NCBI GenBank assembly: GCA_947652115.1
Contig: OX393564.1
Location: 21,943,219-22,007,218 of the forward strand
DNA length: 64,000 nucleotides
Direction of reading: 5' to 3'
Source: Blastomussa wellsi
Lineage: Eukaryota > Cnidaria > Anthozoa > Scleractinia > Plerogyridae
Positions 45,495 through 57,900 of this stretch are shown here, one piece after another. The notes beneath the pieces were generated by a model. It was not told where the DNA came from and searched no databases. It was given only the letters and a program-made list of their open reading frames with translations. Both the position numbers and the translations under genes were made by a program. Each line of letters opens with the position of its first letter. Position 1 is the stretch's first letter.

Positions 45495-47239
45495 ATGTCC
45501 TTCATAACAATTCATTTTGGAGGTAAGCTTGAGTTCGCTTTTCTGTATTATAAATCTGCTGTAATCTTTGTCTAAAACAGGAGAATCTCTTCAATTCTTA
45601 ATTTGCATTGAAGCGTCCGCCTTGCTTCCTTTGCAGATGACCAGAAGTTGTTTTTTAATCTGCTCTGTCCGAGCGTTACACTGTACGAGAACATTAAACT
45701 TCGTTGCGGTTGCGACGGACAAGGTGAATCAATTTCAGTCATTTCTTCCTGCACAGGATTATAAAACAAGCTTGTAGTCTACACTCTTAAAATCGACTTT
45801 TAAACATTTTGAAGATGAGCGTTCTTGTATTAAAAATCTCATGTATATCACCAGGTTAAGTTTAATGACCAACTGTATTAACTTACCATAAAGTTTATTC
45901 GGTTAAATTATTTTGTCTTATAAAAAGTATTTTTCTTGGCAGCTGTGATAGACATCGCAGATGAAAATGGTTCGCTGAAGAGTATCCATGAACGACCACC
46001 AAATCAATATGCGTCTGAATATCTTCAAGGAAGGGGCAATTATGTACTATTCAAAGTTTTAAGTAAGCTTGGATTTGTCTTGTGTTCTATATGCAAGATT
46101 CAGTAAACTGTTTGTCCGTTCTTTCGTCCCCGCATAAGCTTGGTTTCTCTGCTTCATATGATTCTTTTGCTTTTAAAAAGGTCGCTCCATTTTTGAGATA
46201 AAATCATTTTGAAATTTGCTTGTACAACTCTAAAATCAGGGAACAAACATAACTCCACTTACTTCACTCCATTCAAAACCCTTTTTTTTTTCATGGACGA
46301 GGGCTGTTTTCTTGAGTATCTCAAATTCATGCTTTATACAAAAGACGGACGTGTCGTTTTGAAAATATTTTTAATACACCTCTAAACGTTGTCACTGTAG
46401 AAAAGATGGACAGCGTAGCTGGGAAAGAATTCTCTACATTTGAGCCGCTGTTGAGCAATCTGTCAGTGCTATACCCTGAATTAATGTGTAAGTGATTATA
46501 AAACTGTGATGTGGTAATCATTCCAATTTTACTTCTGATACTACCTACTAAAATCAAAATATCTCAGCTTTGGTTTTACAATTTTCTGGAAAGCAACAGG
46601 CGGATCCAGGACATTTCTTAGGCGGGGGTGCACCACTAAGGAATGACGTAATTCATGGGTGACGTAAGCAGAATACTAGTTATAGCAGAAAGTCACAGGT
46701 CATCTCAGGGGGGATGCACCCCCCCCCCCTCTAGATCCGCCCCTGCAACACCCCTCAATGTACGGTTTGCAGCTTTCAAACAGATCTTTCCATGGTAAAA
46801 TCTGTCATTTTTATACTGAAGTAAAACTAACTTAACATAGCAAATATATGTATGAGGAAACATCTGTTGTTATTACCAGTTTCTGCAAGATCAACAAAAC
46901 AGTTAATACAGTCTAGATGCTAATAAATAAGAAGTTAGACCAGCATCCTCAGCACTTTCATCTTTGAGTCCTCCCCCACCTTGGGCCACTACCTATCTTT
47001 GAATTATCGGAAAAACAGGTCTGCTTCTACACTTTCATTCCTTAGCTAAAGTCCACAACACCAAGATCAACCCAGATGTAGGACTTCCAGTTCAAAGTAC
47101 TAGTCAGATGCCTCTTCAAAAAAGCACACAGCAAACGCGAACAAGGTCTAGGTCAACTAAACCAAGATCTCCATACAGGGCAGGTTCTCTTGGTGGAAGT
47201 GCACTGCCTAGCACGACCAAGATCAAGAGTTCAAAGTAG
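45495..47239 (+). CDS. CXorf65/C22orf15-like small protein, five exons
   Basis: Exons 45495-45522, 45637-45723, 45943-46062, 46401-46487 and 47046-47239, all GT-AG, join in one frame of 516 nt (171 residues). The start reads MSFITIHFGG; then comes a ubiquitin-like region with LFFNLLCPSVTLYENI, VIDIADENGSL and YLQGRGNYVLFKVL, then PLLSNLSVLYPELM and a basic Ser/Thr-rich tail. Order and length follow the vertebrate CXorf65 and C22orf15 proteins (about 150-185 residues), which have no established function. Exon 1 is only 28 nt, so a plain frame search misses the gene, and the frame at 45568-45777 is a shadow that reads through the second acceptor. An AATAAA pair lies at 47553-47562. Convergent with SAP18. 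Confidence 0.8.
46597..46745. mobile_element. hAT-like MITE family, copy 2 of 3, in intron 4 of the CXorf65-like gene
   Basis: Ends CAGGCGGATCCAGGA and AGATCCGCCCCTG. The core shares CACCACTAAGGAATGACGTA with 29639-29797. A C run sits near the right end. Confidence 0.75.
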
Positions 47240-47290
47240 TCTACATAATGTACAGGCAATGTAGCTGGCAGAGATTTAGATATGTAGTGT

Positions 47291-47562
47291 TTTATTTCAC
47301 TAATGCTGAATTTGTTACAAACCCAAGATCACTACTACAAAAGACATACAAACAAGTAATCATAGGTACTGAAACTTTTGTCTACACATTAGGTCAGATT
47401 GTGAGGAGTTTCTTTGAGATATAGCACTGTTAACACAGCACTTTAGCTTCCATTGTTCATCCACAAAACACGACAATTACTAGTTGCTGTCATGTTCAAA
47501 CTTTCAACATGTAGCTTACATTGTACTTGAATTACTATACGTCAAATTTAAAAATAAATAAA
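47291..47562. promoter_or_regulatory. Overlapping 3' ends: polyA signals of two convergent genes
   Basis: TTTATT at 47291-47296 is AATAAA for SAP18 (-), and AATAAATAAA at 47553-47562 serves the CXorf65-like gene (+). If used, the two 3' UTRs overlap by about 250 bases. Based on hexamers only. Confidence 0.45.
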
Positions 47563-47673
47563 GGTGAAACTTATCAGCACTGATAGACTATTGATAAAAA
47601 TGTCAATGCAGAAACTCTTTCTTGACCTGTACACAGAGGTAGCGATAAAAGTATTGTTCATGTATTGCTAACA

Positions 47674-50524
47674 TCAGTAAGGCCTATCTCTCCTTCCCAT
47701 TCTTGGAGACTGAATAGCAACATCAATGAAATCTCCTATTTGAAACTTTTTGGACTCTAGAGTAACAACATCATCATCCCCCTTGCGCCCGGCTGCAGTT
47801 GTGCCAATTTCTTTCATGATGAACCCACCACGACGAGCATCAGGAAAAACAATAGCAAAGTCGAACACTGTGCCTTTACGCCTTGCATCAGGGTTAACTT
47901 CCTTGACTAGACTCATAAGCTCTTTCAATGTGGCATCCTTCCTAGAATAAGTAACAAAAAAATCTTGTGTTACAGCGGAAATTTTATTTTCTCTCGCCAT
48001 GGCGACCAAAGTGGTCACAGCTTGGGGTGCTGAAGTGTGAAGAGCCATCATACAAACAACAAAAACATCCCATCATAACTTACCATGTGTACACTTGGAG
48101 TTCATTTGATGGTAAAGCTGACCTTGAATATTCATCTAACCTGTTTTATTCAAAAAATAAAATGTAATTCAGTGCTTTCAATAAGCGCTGACTACACATA
48201 CTTCGCTCTTCTTTGCTTGGAAATGTTGGCTACTTTTCCCCAAAATTTGACAAGAACTCTCTTTCTACCAGGATGCTTTGAGCACCTCGTCCGATTATTT
48301 GATTCCAAGATCATTTCACTCTTCAATCCTTTATAATCAGAGGCATCCTTCTGGATTGTTCAACGACAAGATGTAATATCATTCTTAACATTGGGGAGAT
48401 TATTTGATAAATTGCTCATTTGGTACATAGTTGAGAAGCTAAACAACTGCTGTTACACGATGTGATTTTGTCCATGGCGGCAGTAAAGAAACCCTTGGAA
48501 GGCCGAAAGGCTGTTTCAAAGAAATATTTCAGAAAATCTGTCCAGGATCGTTAGGAAACAAAGAAGATGCACTCGGATACAAGGAAAAGATGACCATCCT
48601 AATTAACTTAGTGTTAGCTGGTGATATCCTCTATAAATATTGTTTTTATTATTATTATTGTTGTTCCTGTTTGTTGTTGCAAGTGACGCTGAATTTCTTT
48701 CACATTGCTTGCTCACAGAACAGCTGAGAACAGCCTATTGCATTGCTTGTATTCTGGAGCGTATCCTGTTATCTTGGTTCCTCAAAGTAATCCACGCACT
48801 CGGAAAGACAAGATAGCAATTTTCACCAATCATTGAAGTTGATAAAATTGATAAAGTTTATACCGTTATCGATTGATCGATAACACCGATAACAATTACC
48901 GTAAACACCCGCAGATAAGCTGCACCTTTTTTCAAAAAAATCGTTGCTCCAAATCAGGGGTGTGGCTTATCTGCGGGAACATTTAAGAAAGGTGCCGTGA
49001 ATTTCAATGAATTGACACTTATGGAAAAGAATGTAAATAAAGATTACACAAAACTGCAAGAGAGTACTGGTCATTGCTTTTGCAAGTTTGGTGACTCCTA
49101 AAAGAGCCGTAGTTGATGTAAGCATAAGCTTATATATATTACAGTGCTTACATTTGTTGCCGCCGCTAAAAGCATTAAACTATCTTCGTTATCAGATCCT
49201 TCAAGCGGTTTATGGTCACTTTTCTCAAACAGGAAAACACGGCACAGAATTTCCATTCCCCCGCAAAGCTGTTTGCCACGCTATTCTTGAGTGTTTGTGG
49301 TAGATGGCTAACTGTTTCTTCAGCACTTTGATAGCAAATTTGTCAAACTGATTATGGAACTCTCTTTGTGCTACAAGTTTATCTCCGATAAATGGCTCCC
49401 AAAGCGCTTAAATTGTGGGTAAGACTGAAGTATTTTCCGTTTCAATGTTAATCATGAGTTTACGTTCGATGAAGATGTGTTTACGGTAACTTAATTTTAT
49501 CAATTTATCGATCGGTTTTCCAATATCTATTTTTATTGATTTATTTTTATTGGGTCACAACTTTTGCCCCATCTATATCAAAAGCCTGGCTTTGACCCTG
49601 ACTGTTAAAATTCAATATCAGTAAGACATTTAACATTTACACAGAGTAGAATTTTTACTCTGGTAAGCTTAAAGGGGAGCTGGTTGAATACGTGTAAATT
49701 ATGAAGCTTGACTTGAACACTTACCTGTGGTGCCGACCTTGATTGCAAAATACTCTTAGAAGTAAAGGACAAGTCTGAAAGAAAAAAGTTAAGTAAGCAC
49801 TCTCCATAACAAATATTATAAATGTGCACTAACATCTAATTACAGCTTCGAATAGTCAGGGCTCGGCACTAACAAGTAGCCATCTAGCCACAGACTAGTA
49901 GAAATTTAGTTGTGGCTAGCAAGTTTTCGATTTCCACTTGCCACTTGAATGAAATTGGCCCAAGTACATGTAGTTTCTACCTTACTTAAGCAAGACAAAT
50001 ACAAATACTTCTCGGAAACAAGGTCAGAATTTCATTTTTGACATCTCATGTTACCAGGCCATGCACCACAAAAATGGTTGTTTTATTATTGGAACTGGTT
50101 TAAGTACAATGCAATTACCAACATTATGTATTCAAAGAGATCTAGAGAGTCGCTTGCGTTGTGCTTTCAAACCTTGCCAACATCAACATCAATGCTGGCC
50201 TAGTAAAATTTTCTTTTGGCTAGTAACATATAAGTCGTCACTAGCCACTAGGCTAGTAAGTTTAAAATTTAGTGTCGAGCCCTGATCGATCCCTCGATGT
50301 TCATTCTGCAACAAAACTTTCTTTCTTCTCAACTTGTAAGCTTAAACAGATTGTAAAGAGTTTCTTATTGAATTCTAGCGAATGCGAATTAAGATCTGTA
50401 CCTTTTCTCTGTCAATGGTAGCTTTTTGACCATTTGTTTCCCGTTCTTTTACTCGGTCTCTGTCTCGGGAGCGATTTCTAATTCCTCTTACAGGAGAAAA
50501 TCCTCGGCCCCTCGTGTCCGCCAT
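47674..50524 (-). CDS. SAP18: SAP18 (Sin3-associated polypeptide 18), four exons
   Basis: Exons 50402-50524, 49725-49774, 48084-48140 and 47674-47941 join in frame to 498 nt, 165 residues. Recognised segments: an RS/RD-rich N-terminus (MADTRGRG...RNRSRDRDR), DREK/TCPLLLRVF, GRHHR, ELQVYTW, DATLKELMSLVKEVNPDARR, TVFDFAIVFPDARRGG, KFQIGDFIDVAI, ending MGRRDRPY. SAP18 has a ubiquitin-like fold and works in the ASAP/PSAP complexes with RNPS1 and Acinus or Pinin at the exon junction and in the Sin3-HDAC corepressor. The ATG at 50524 is chosen because it fits the family length; the frame stays open 46 codons further upstream, so a longer start is not excluded. The N-terminal RS/RD dipeptides are somewhat richer than in vertebrates. 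Confidence 0.93.
49857..50284. mobile_element. MITE in SAP18 intron 1
   Basis: Ends CAGGGCTCGGCACTAA and TTAGTGTCGAGCCCTG, imperfect inverted repeats, with subterminal CTAGCCAC/GTGGCTAG pairing. 428 bases, non-coding. Confidence 0.72.
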
Positions 50525-50729
50525 GTTGGGTTTTTTCCGCGTGCCTTTGTAGCCTGGCCTAAAACGTGGATGCTCACGATCACAGTGCAGGAAGGGTAGA
50601 CCGCTGGTCAACGGAAACGAAGACGCTGGGAATGAAAGTACGAGTTGGGAGGGGGACAACAAGTTCCAGTTTTGGCGATACCGCGGAAAAACGCACTGCG
50701 CATGTGCGTGACGTCAAAGGCGAACCAAT

Positions 50730-50940
50730 CTCGTCCCCAGAGGTCGCGATTCGTTTGGTTAGTACCAAGGAATCGAGACCTCTGGCCGCAACCAAATTGT
50801 GAGCATGCGTAGAGAACTTGTTTTGTATCAGATTTGGAGAGTGACGGGAATTCCGTGAATCGCGAACTTCCGGTGTTGGACCTTTCCAGAGGTCGCGATT
50901 CTTGGTGCTGACCAAAAGAAACACGGCCTCTTGGGACGAG
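50730..50940. mobile_element. MITE/foldback 0.2 kb upstream of SAP18
   Basis: CTCGTCCCCAGAGGTCGCGA then TTCGTTTGGTTAGTACCAAG on the left mirrors CTTGGTGCTGACCAAAAGAA and GGCCTCTTGGGACGAG on the right. Inside, CCAGAGGTCGCGATTC recurs in both orientations. Close enough to the SAP18 start to lie in its promoter. Confidence 0.75.
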
Positions 50941-51021
50941 AATATGCAAGGGAACCAATATGATTATGCATTCAAAGCCCAAACGTTCGACCCCGATTGT
51001 TAAATAGCATTTTTAAGTACC

Positions 51022-51207
51022 TTGGACGTAATGATATACAAACAAATCATCTTGCTAATAATGGGCTACGGATGTGAAGTCTGGGGTGATTATGGCAAAC
51101 AAAACGCACAACATCTCGAGCGCTTACAAAATCAAGCAATGCACATTATTCTTGCGATCCAAGCTAAGACTACTAGTGGAGGACGGAGAAGCGGTTGCTA
51201 TAGATGA
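51022..51207 (+). pseudogene. LINE reverse-transcriptase fragment
   Basis: A 61-codon frame reads IILLIMGYGCEVWGDYGKQN then LERLQNQAMHIILAI. The pattern YG..VWG....L..LQ..A...I is the conserved segment between the RT domain and the C-terminus of CR1/L2/jockey-like LINEs. Too short to be functional. Confidence 0.55.
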
Positions 51208-51394
51208 CTTCTAACCATCACATCTTGGGTTCCTTTTCAATCCTGTGATTATTTGTTTTGCCATGCTTGTTCTATCGGAGGCTGCTTTCACTTTTGGCAG
51301 CTTTGACCATATTTGGAAAGTCACGTGACCAGAACACAAAACGCTAAAAACTCTCACTGCTTACATCTTTTTCGAATGAAACCAAAGCGAATGG

Positions 51395-51655
51395 AAGAGT
51401 ACATTCAGATGCAAAATCTGTCGTATCAATTTTTTGAAATTCGCAATACTGTAAAAGGTATGATGTCACAAAAATTTTATGATGTCATTGACCATTTTCG
51501 CATTGCCCATAAAGGGTATGCAAAATTTGGGGGGTAAATAAAGTGTATTATGGGCAATGCCACGAAAATGGTCAATAGCTTTTAAACTAATGGGAATCTA
51601 CACAAATCCATACTACAGATTTTGGATCTGAATGCACAAGGTATGGCATCTTTGA
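51395..51655. repeat. Nested inverted repeat 3' of the JmjC gene
   Basis: ACATTCAGATGCAAAATCTG on the left pairs with CAGATTTTGGATCTGAATG on the right, and inside them ATTGACCATTTTCGCATTGC and CAATGCCACGAAAATGGTCA pair. MITE-like. Confidence 0.65.
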
Positions 51656-51793
51656 TGCAAGCGCGTGATAAGTATACCTCTCAGCTACTGTACGCACATG
51701 AAATTTTACATAAGTCATAAGGCAATCTTCAGTTCCAGAAATCTCAGATCAATAAAATAAATCTACACGTCCATGGAGAAAGTAGGTACAATT

Positions 51794-51799
51794 TTTATT
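51794..51799 (-). promoter_or_regulatory. Candidate polyadenylation signal of the JmjC gene
   Basis: TTTATT on the plus strand is AATAAA for the JmjC gene, 145 bases past its stop. Confidence 0.4.
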
Positions 51800-51943
51800 C
51801 GCTCATTGCATGCATTGTCAGATCTATCATAACACTTGCTTAGAAACTCGTTAATCTAATTTTGTAATATGTCAAGATATTTTGGAACACTTATGATGAA
51901 TAACATTGCATTTGCAACGAGCAAACCACATGAACTGTTCTTT

Positions 51944-54900
51944 TCAAAGTTCTTCTCGAGCCTTCTCACCAGCGGATTCTTTAATTGGCTCAATGTCGTA
52001 ATCGTCATCTCCAGCACCATCATCAGATTCTTCTTCATCGATATCATTGTTCGCACCAATCAGGTCTAGCGCCTTTTCTACCAAGTCGTAAAGTTTGTAA
52101 TATTCGTTTGTAAGGGCGCTCATGGTTGTCTAAAATAAATTAGAGAAAATTAATGCAGTCATTAACTAGTTTTAGAGATTGTCAGTTTTCTTCAAGAATG
52201 AAGTCCCCCCCTGTCGAATTACCAGCTAGTTTTTTATCTTTCATCATTATACTCAACATGTTCGGAGACGTTTTGTCATCCAAAGGCTTGTTTCTATTTT
52301 TTTTATTTTATTTCATTTATCCACTTAACAACAAGAATAGAATAGGTTTAACATCATACGTGCAGTGAAAAGAAGTGGAAAGGGCAAAATTATAGTAAAC
52401 TAATTATATGCCCTTTAAGTACATTTATTTTAGGATCAAAAGAAAACTAGAGAGGAAAAAGTAGTCGTATAGTAAATAAATATATAATTCTGGAATCAAT
52501 ACTGAGCAAAATAAAACTTTCGCTTTCAAATTCGAGATGTCTTGTATGATTGCTTTCACATCGTTATGTTTAGAGACTTACGGTAGTTTAATTTCTGTCT
52601 GATAAACTAAACCACCATGTGAAGTTGTCAGTGAATGAAACATAATAAGCCCAATTAAACTCAGCGAGAATTTCGTAAGTAAACCTTAACTAAGTATACC
52701 TTACACCTATGGTGTATTTTCGGACCTTTTCGGTAGCTTGCGGAGGCTAATAAAAGGTCACTCTACATGACTCCAGCCTCCTCTGGCCTCAGATGATTTT
52801 TTGGCGATTTGGGTTCGCGTGCGATGTGTGCACGAATGGTTCCTTTTCCCTTTGTGCGTATATTCCAATTTTACAGTCGATTTCAGTATAGCGCGTAGAC
52901 CGCAATTACGCAGGATATAATTGTTAAATATCAGGTTTGTACTTACATTGTCTGCATTTTCCAGTTCTTCAAGATCCGCTGAAGAGAAAGACTTGTCCCT
53001 GTCGATGTCTATCAGTTTGAACAACTTAAAATATGGCACGGAAAGGGATAAGTGAGAATCACAATAATCGCAATAATAATAATGGTGGCCAGTAATTCTT
53101 AAGGAGTAAAAGTAACCCCTGTTGTGGAGTCAATTTAACTCTCCAAGGTGGAGTTATTTTTCAGGGAGTTAAAGTAACCCCCAAAAGGAGTCAATTCAAC
53201 TCCCCAAGGTGATGGAGTAATTTAGGGGGGGGGGGGGGGTTAATGTAACCTTAAAAAGGAGTTATCCTGTAACTTTTTTCACCCAAATTTTGGAGTTAAA
53301 CAACTCCCTGAAAATTACTGTGTGATAATGATGATGATGATGATGATGATAACAACTGACATAAAAAAGTAATAAAAAACTAAGAATACCAAAACATCGC
53401 AGGTACTAGAAAATCCATGGCTCCAAGTAAAAGTGTTAAAAACTAGTTTATAATTAAATTGCTTTATAGATTACAACCACAGCATCACTCATCCAGTAGA
53501 TGTTCCAAATCTGTCTTTCGTATGAATAAGTTGCGAAGTTACACAGAAAAAAAAAAACTTGTTGTTGAGCCTTGCTGGTTACCAGCAACATCGCTTGCAA
53601 AATAGACGAGCAATGATAGCAATGGACAGTGGTGGGACGGGAATAAGTCCCAGCAAAGTCCTTGAGAGTGTGTTCATAACAGGGGGTGTCAACTGTAGCA
53701 AGGACTGTTTCGAGAGAAAAAAATTCTTCCGGGAATCTGAAGATTTTGCCGGGAATCGGGAGACTTGGAAAATTTTCCGGGATGAAGTTAAAATTTTAGG
53801 AATTTTGAGATTTTTGGGGAATTTCTCCAAAATTTTCGGGACGATATTCCAGATTTTCGGGAGGACTTTTTTACACATGGTACTGTTCAAATAGCGTTTG
53901 CTAGGGCTGTCACCCCCCGTTGTTCATACGCACTGGCCATAACGTAAATACGTAGCATGCAGTTATAGCTATTTTTATTCGTACTATTCCTCTTAATTGT
54001 TGGACTTTAGACAATCCATCTTTTAAAATACAAATCGCGAGGGTCGTACTGGGGAATGTATATTGGCCTGAAGTCGTGGCTGTACAAAAACAACCGAGGG
54101 CCAATATTCCCCAGTACGGCTCGAGCAAGCTAGGTTAGTAAGTAGTTTATTATATGGCACTCGGGCCATGCTTGTTTATTTTTCGCTTAAAACGCACTTT
54201 CAGTCACTTCAAATTTAAAGGACTTTCATCGTGATGTGTTTTTGTCGACTAGAGCAACAAAAGAACAAGTTACCACGAGTTTGAAAACAAATTTCATTGA
54301 GTAAGAATATTAACACGTTTTCGTTTCGTAGATTTACTTGCAGACTACCTTAGCTTGTCGTATGATAAATATATCTTATTAGACGATTTGTTGTGTAGTA
54401 TCGCTGAGTATTTTTACGAGTTTTACGGGCGAGTCAAAATAGAAACATTATCAGCGATACTACACGACAAAACGACTAATAAGAGATTTATTATCCAACA
54501 CGCCAAATTATGTCCGTGCAGGCGAATTCCTAGCAGGTTCTCTGGAGTACAAATATCGCTTGATATTTGAACTCGTTTTGGGCATTATTTGTACTACGAA
54601 GCACGGTTGGATTATAAGGTACAATACTTTTGCCCATCAGGTCGTTTTGGTAATATTGCATCAGCAAAACATTTCAAACTAATTATGTTAAAGCGTTTGG
54701 TTTTGACACAATTTTACTATGCCAAGCAGGATACGAAACAATGTTTTTCAAGCAAAAATAATAATAATAATTATTATTCGATAATTATCTATACCTTCTT
54801 TATCTAACCTTTTTAGTTGATGATTTCATGTCCGCTGTCCACTCGATTTCTTGGTTATTGCCAAAACTGGGATCCTGAGAAATACAGCAAAATATGAATC

Positions 54901-57900
54901 ATTTTTATGCCCCGCACCCATCCCTTGACGACCAACGTGTAACGTGCAAAATAGGAATTCGAGTATCTTTAGAGTTATAGATCTGTCTCAAGAATTCAGT
55001 GCAATGTTAAGTAAGATTGAAAAAGTTATGCTCAACAGTCAAAAAGGACTCGTCACATGCCATAACTGGCAGTTAAAATGTTAAAGTGCATTTTACTGAA
55101 TCCAAAGGGATCGAAATTAGACAGATACGCTTGATTTATCGGGCGAAGTTTTTCGGTTTGTGTACGTACAATGAAGAGACGAGGTATTCATGATACTCAG
55201 GAACATAGCCAGGATTTTTCAAAGGGGTGGGTCCAAATACTGCACAAATATGCAAAAATATGTTTTGACATATCGAAATTCCAAGATTTTATACCCAATC
55301 TCGTAGAAATGCACACGCTTATTCAGCTTTCAACTTCAACTTTATTACTTCCATCACTAAATATCTCTGCTTTTGTAATAAAAAATCCACCAGAAAAAGG
55401 AGGGCCCTCCCCTCTGGCTATGCCGCTGATACTATCACAATGAATCACCCTACCGCAGGTTATCCTTAGTAATGTTGCAGTTTTTGCCAGCATTAAAAAG
55501 CGATGTAGCCGGCGATGTGGGCAGGGGCGGATCTAGGGGGAGGGTGTAGGCGGTCGGCACACCTCCCTGCCATCTCTCACACCTCCCTGTGGCTTTCTAA
55601 TATAACTAGTATTCTGCTTACGTCACCCGTCAGTTACGTCATTTTCCTAGTGATGCACCCCCTCTTAAGGAAGCAAAATTGTGAGGATGGAAATTGAGAA
55701 GTGAATAACAATGAACCTATAAAGTTGTACCTTTTTCAATTTTCTCACAAATTGCTTGAAGGAAATTTCGTACTTTTTTCCAAGAAAGTATTCCAAATGG
55801 GTCCTGTAAAGCAAGTAAAATATTTATTTTATAACGTCTTACTAATTCAATTAACTCGATCTCGTATCTAAGTTACAGTGTAACGCAAGTGTAACGCACG
55901 TGTAACTTCTTAGGACTTGCTGTTCAATTTTTGAGGGGGGGGGGGGGGGGGGAGGGAGGGAGTTGAGCAATTTTCTGAGCTCCGATTTTTCCGTCTAGTA
56001 TTTGTGCTAGAATATCTTTTCACTTTTATCTTTTATTTTCCTTTTTGAGCTTGTTGTTTATTATTTTTTCTACCTTTCTCTTTCCTTTTCTTTTTTCTCT
56101 ACTTTTCTTAGCTCCTTCAACTAAGCAAATTTTGTTTTTAAAATTCTCTTCCATAATGTGTTGTTAGTTTTCTTCTGTTACTTATTTTCTTTCTTTGCTA
56201 CATCATTGTGAGTTTCTTTGTTTCCGGTTCCGGTTTCCGTTTCCGGTTCCCTGTCATTTATAACTATTACCTGTAAAATTCGAATAGCACATATGCTAAT
56301 TGTGTGGGCAAGAAAGTGTAAATTTTGTAACCTTGTCGACTATAGTAAAGTCTGCTGTTGGTTGTTGTTTTTATTATTGTTTTATTTTGCAATATTTTTT
56401 TCATTAATTACCCATCCCCCACCCCGTCAAATGGACCGACCCGTACTCACAACACGGTCGTTTCTGATTCCTCGACTATGTTAGAAAGCGTGGTGAAAGT
56501 AAACTTGTCTAGGGATTGACTCTGTTCGACTCCGTCACAATCCTCTGGAACAAATTTTGGCGTGTACATCCACCACAGATTCACTGCTATGTTGCGGCCA
56601 TATGAACGAACTTGGTGGAACCTTTTAAAAACAGTAAGATAAAAGAAAAGGTTGTTGCAACAAGCTATTTTACGTACAATTCTAATAAATTTCAAGTTAG
56701 GGTGAGAGTCAGAGCTGCAGAAAGCAACAAAAAAAATAAACTCAATGCCAGGAAATATCGTATCCTGATTGGCTGATTCTGATAACTTTAGTTACCGCAG
56801 TCAACACGTGTATAAAACCGCTGTGAAACCACAGTAACAGAACTGATAGTTATTGACGTACCATCGGTGAGGAATATACAAACAGTCTCCAGCATGCATT
56901 GTGACGTTATAGTACTCGACATCAATTAAACCAGGATACTTCACAAAGTCAACTCTGAAAAAAAAAGTTAAAACAGACAGCACAGTTTAAAACGATGAAA
57001 AACGAAGGTAGTGGCAAAAAGAGATGCCATTATAAAAACACCTTGCTAATGAAATTACCGTTGTATTTCACGTAAAAACCAAGATATCAAAGAGACAATT
57101 GTGCAATTTTTTCTGCCTATTTGTATAGCGGAAAGATTTTACTGACTTTTTTGGTACTCTTTGTAGGTATAGTCTAGCTAGCGCTCCCTTTTATTATGTT
57201 AAAGCTGTATTTTGAGCATATGTTTTGCCAGAGACCAGCTTCTCCATGTTTGAAATTGTGTGAGCCACCTTTGGAAACATTGCGCAACTTTTGTCGCGCG
57301 TTTCAACTGTAAGGTTCTATTTCGATTTCTGATTGGTTGATCCATAACCATGGTTGATCATGCTAACTGAGAGCATTGTGACTGGCTTTGTACATGCATG
57401 TCATCATTAATTATTGTAATCATTAGTCCACAACTACCATTCATTGCAAGCTGTTCTATCATATATAGCCCATACCTATCTACATCTACGCCAGAATACC
57501 GTCCTGCCGGGAAATCAATGGGTACCTAAAAATAAAGTACGCTTTAAGTTGTTAAGCTAGAAACTGAAGGACTAAATCGCGCTTTATCGCATGAATAATA
57601 TCTGATTTGGTTCTTAGCTTTCTCCCGTTTCCATTAGTTGAAGGTGGAAAGCCAAACGAAAATACATAAATGCGTGGTTTCTTTAAAAATCAAACAAAAT
57701 TTTAGACCCACATGGTCAAATTGTTAGACCAATCTGGGGGTTAGCTGCTGCGATAGAAACCAGAAGTTCTTTAGATTTTATATAATTCTTTAATCTGCGA
57801 CCGTTTGGTCTTCAGCACAACCAGGAAGCAAACTTAGCTATTCAGACAACTCGCACGACTACAGATTATACAGCTAAAATGTAGGCATGTTTGGGTCAGT

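Noticed and set aside
45568..45777. 69-codon plus-strand frame starting inside the CXorf65-like gene
   Set aside because: It uses an earlier acceptor and a different frame; the exon 45637-45723 in the alternative frame gives the family-conserved sequence.
48474..48556. Short frame starting ATGGCGGCAGTAAAG in SAP18 intron 2, plus strand
   Set aside because: It has a good start context and basic residues, but stops after about 26 codons and matches no family I know; no exon continuation was found.
53559..53894. 111- and 103-codon frames on opposite strands
   Set aside because: Both arise from an AATTTTCGGGA-type repeated segment and are mutual shadows in a JmjC intron.
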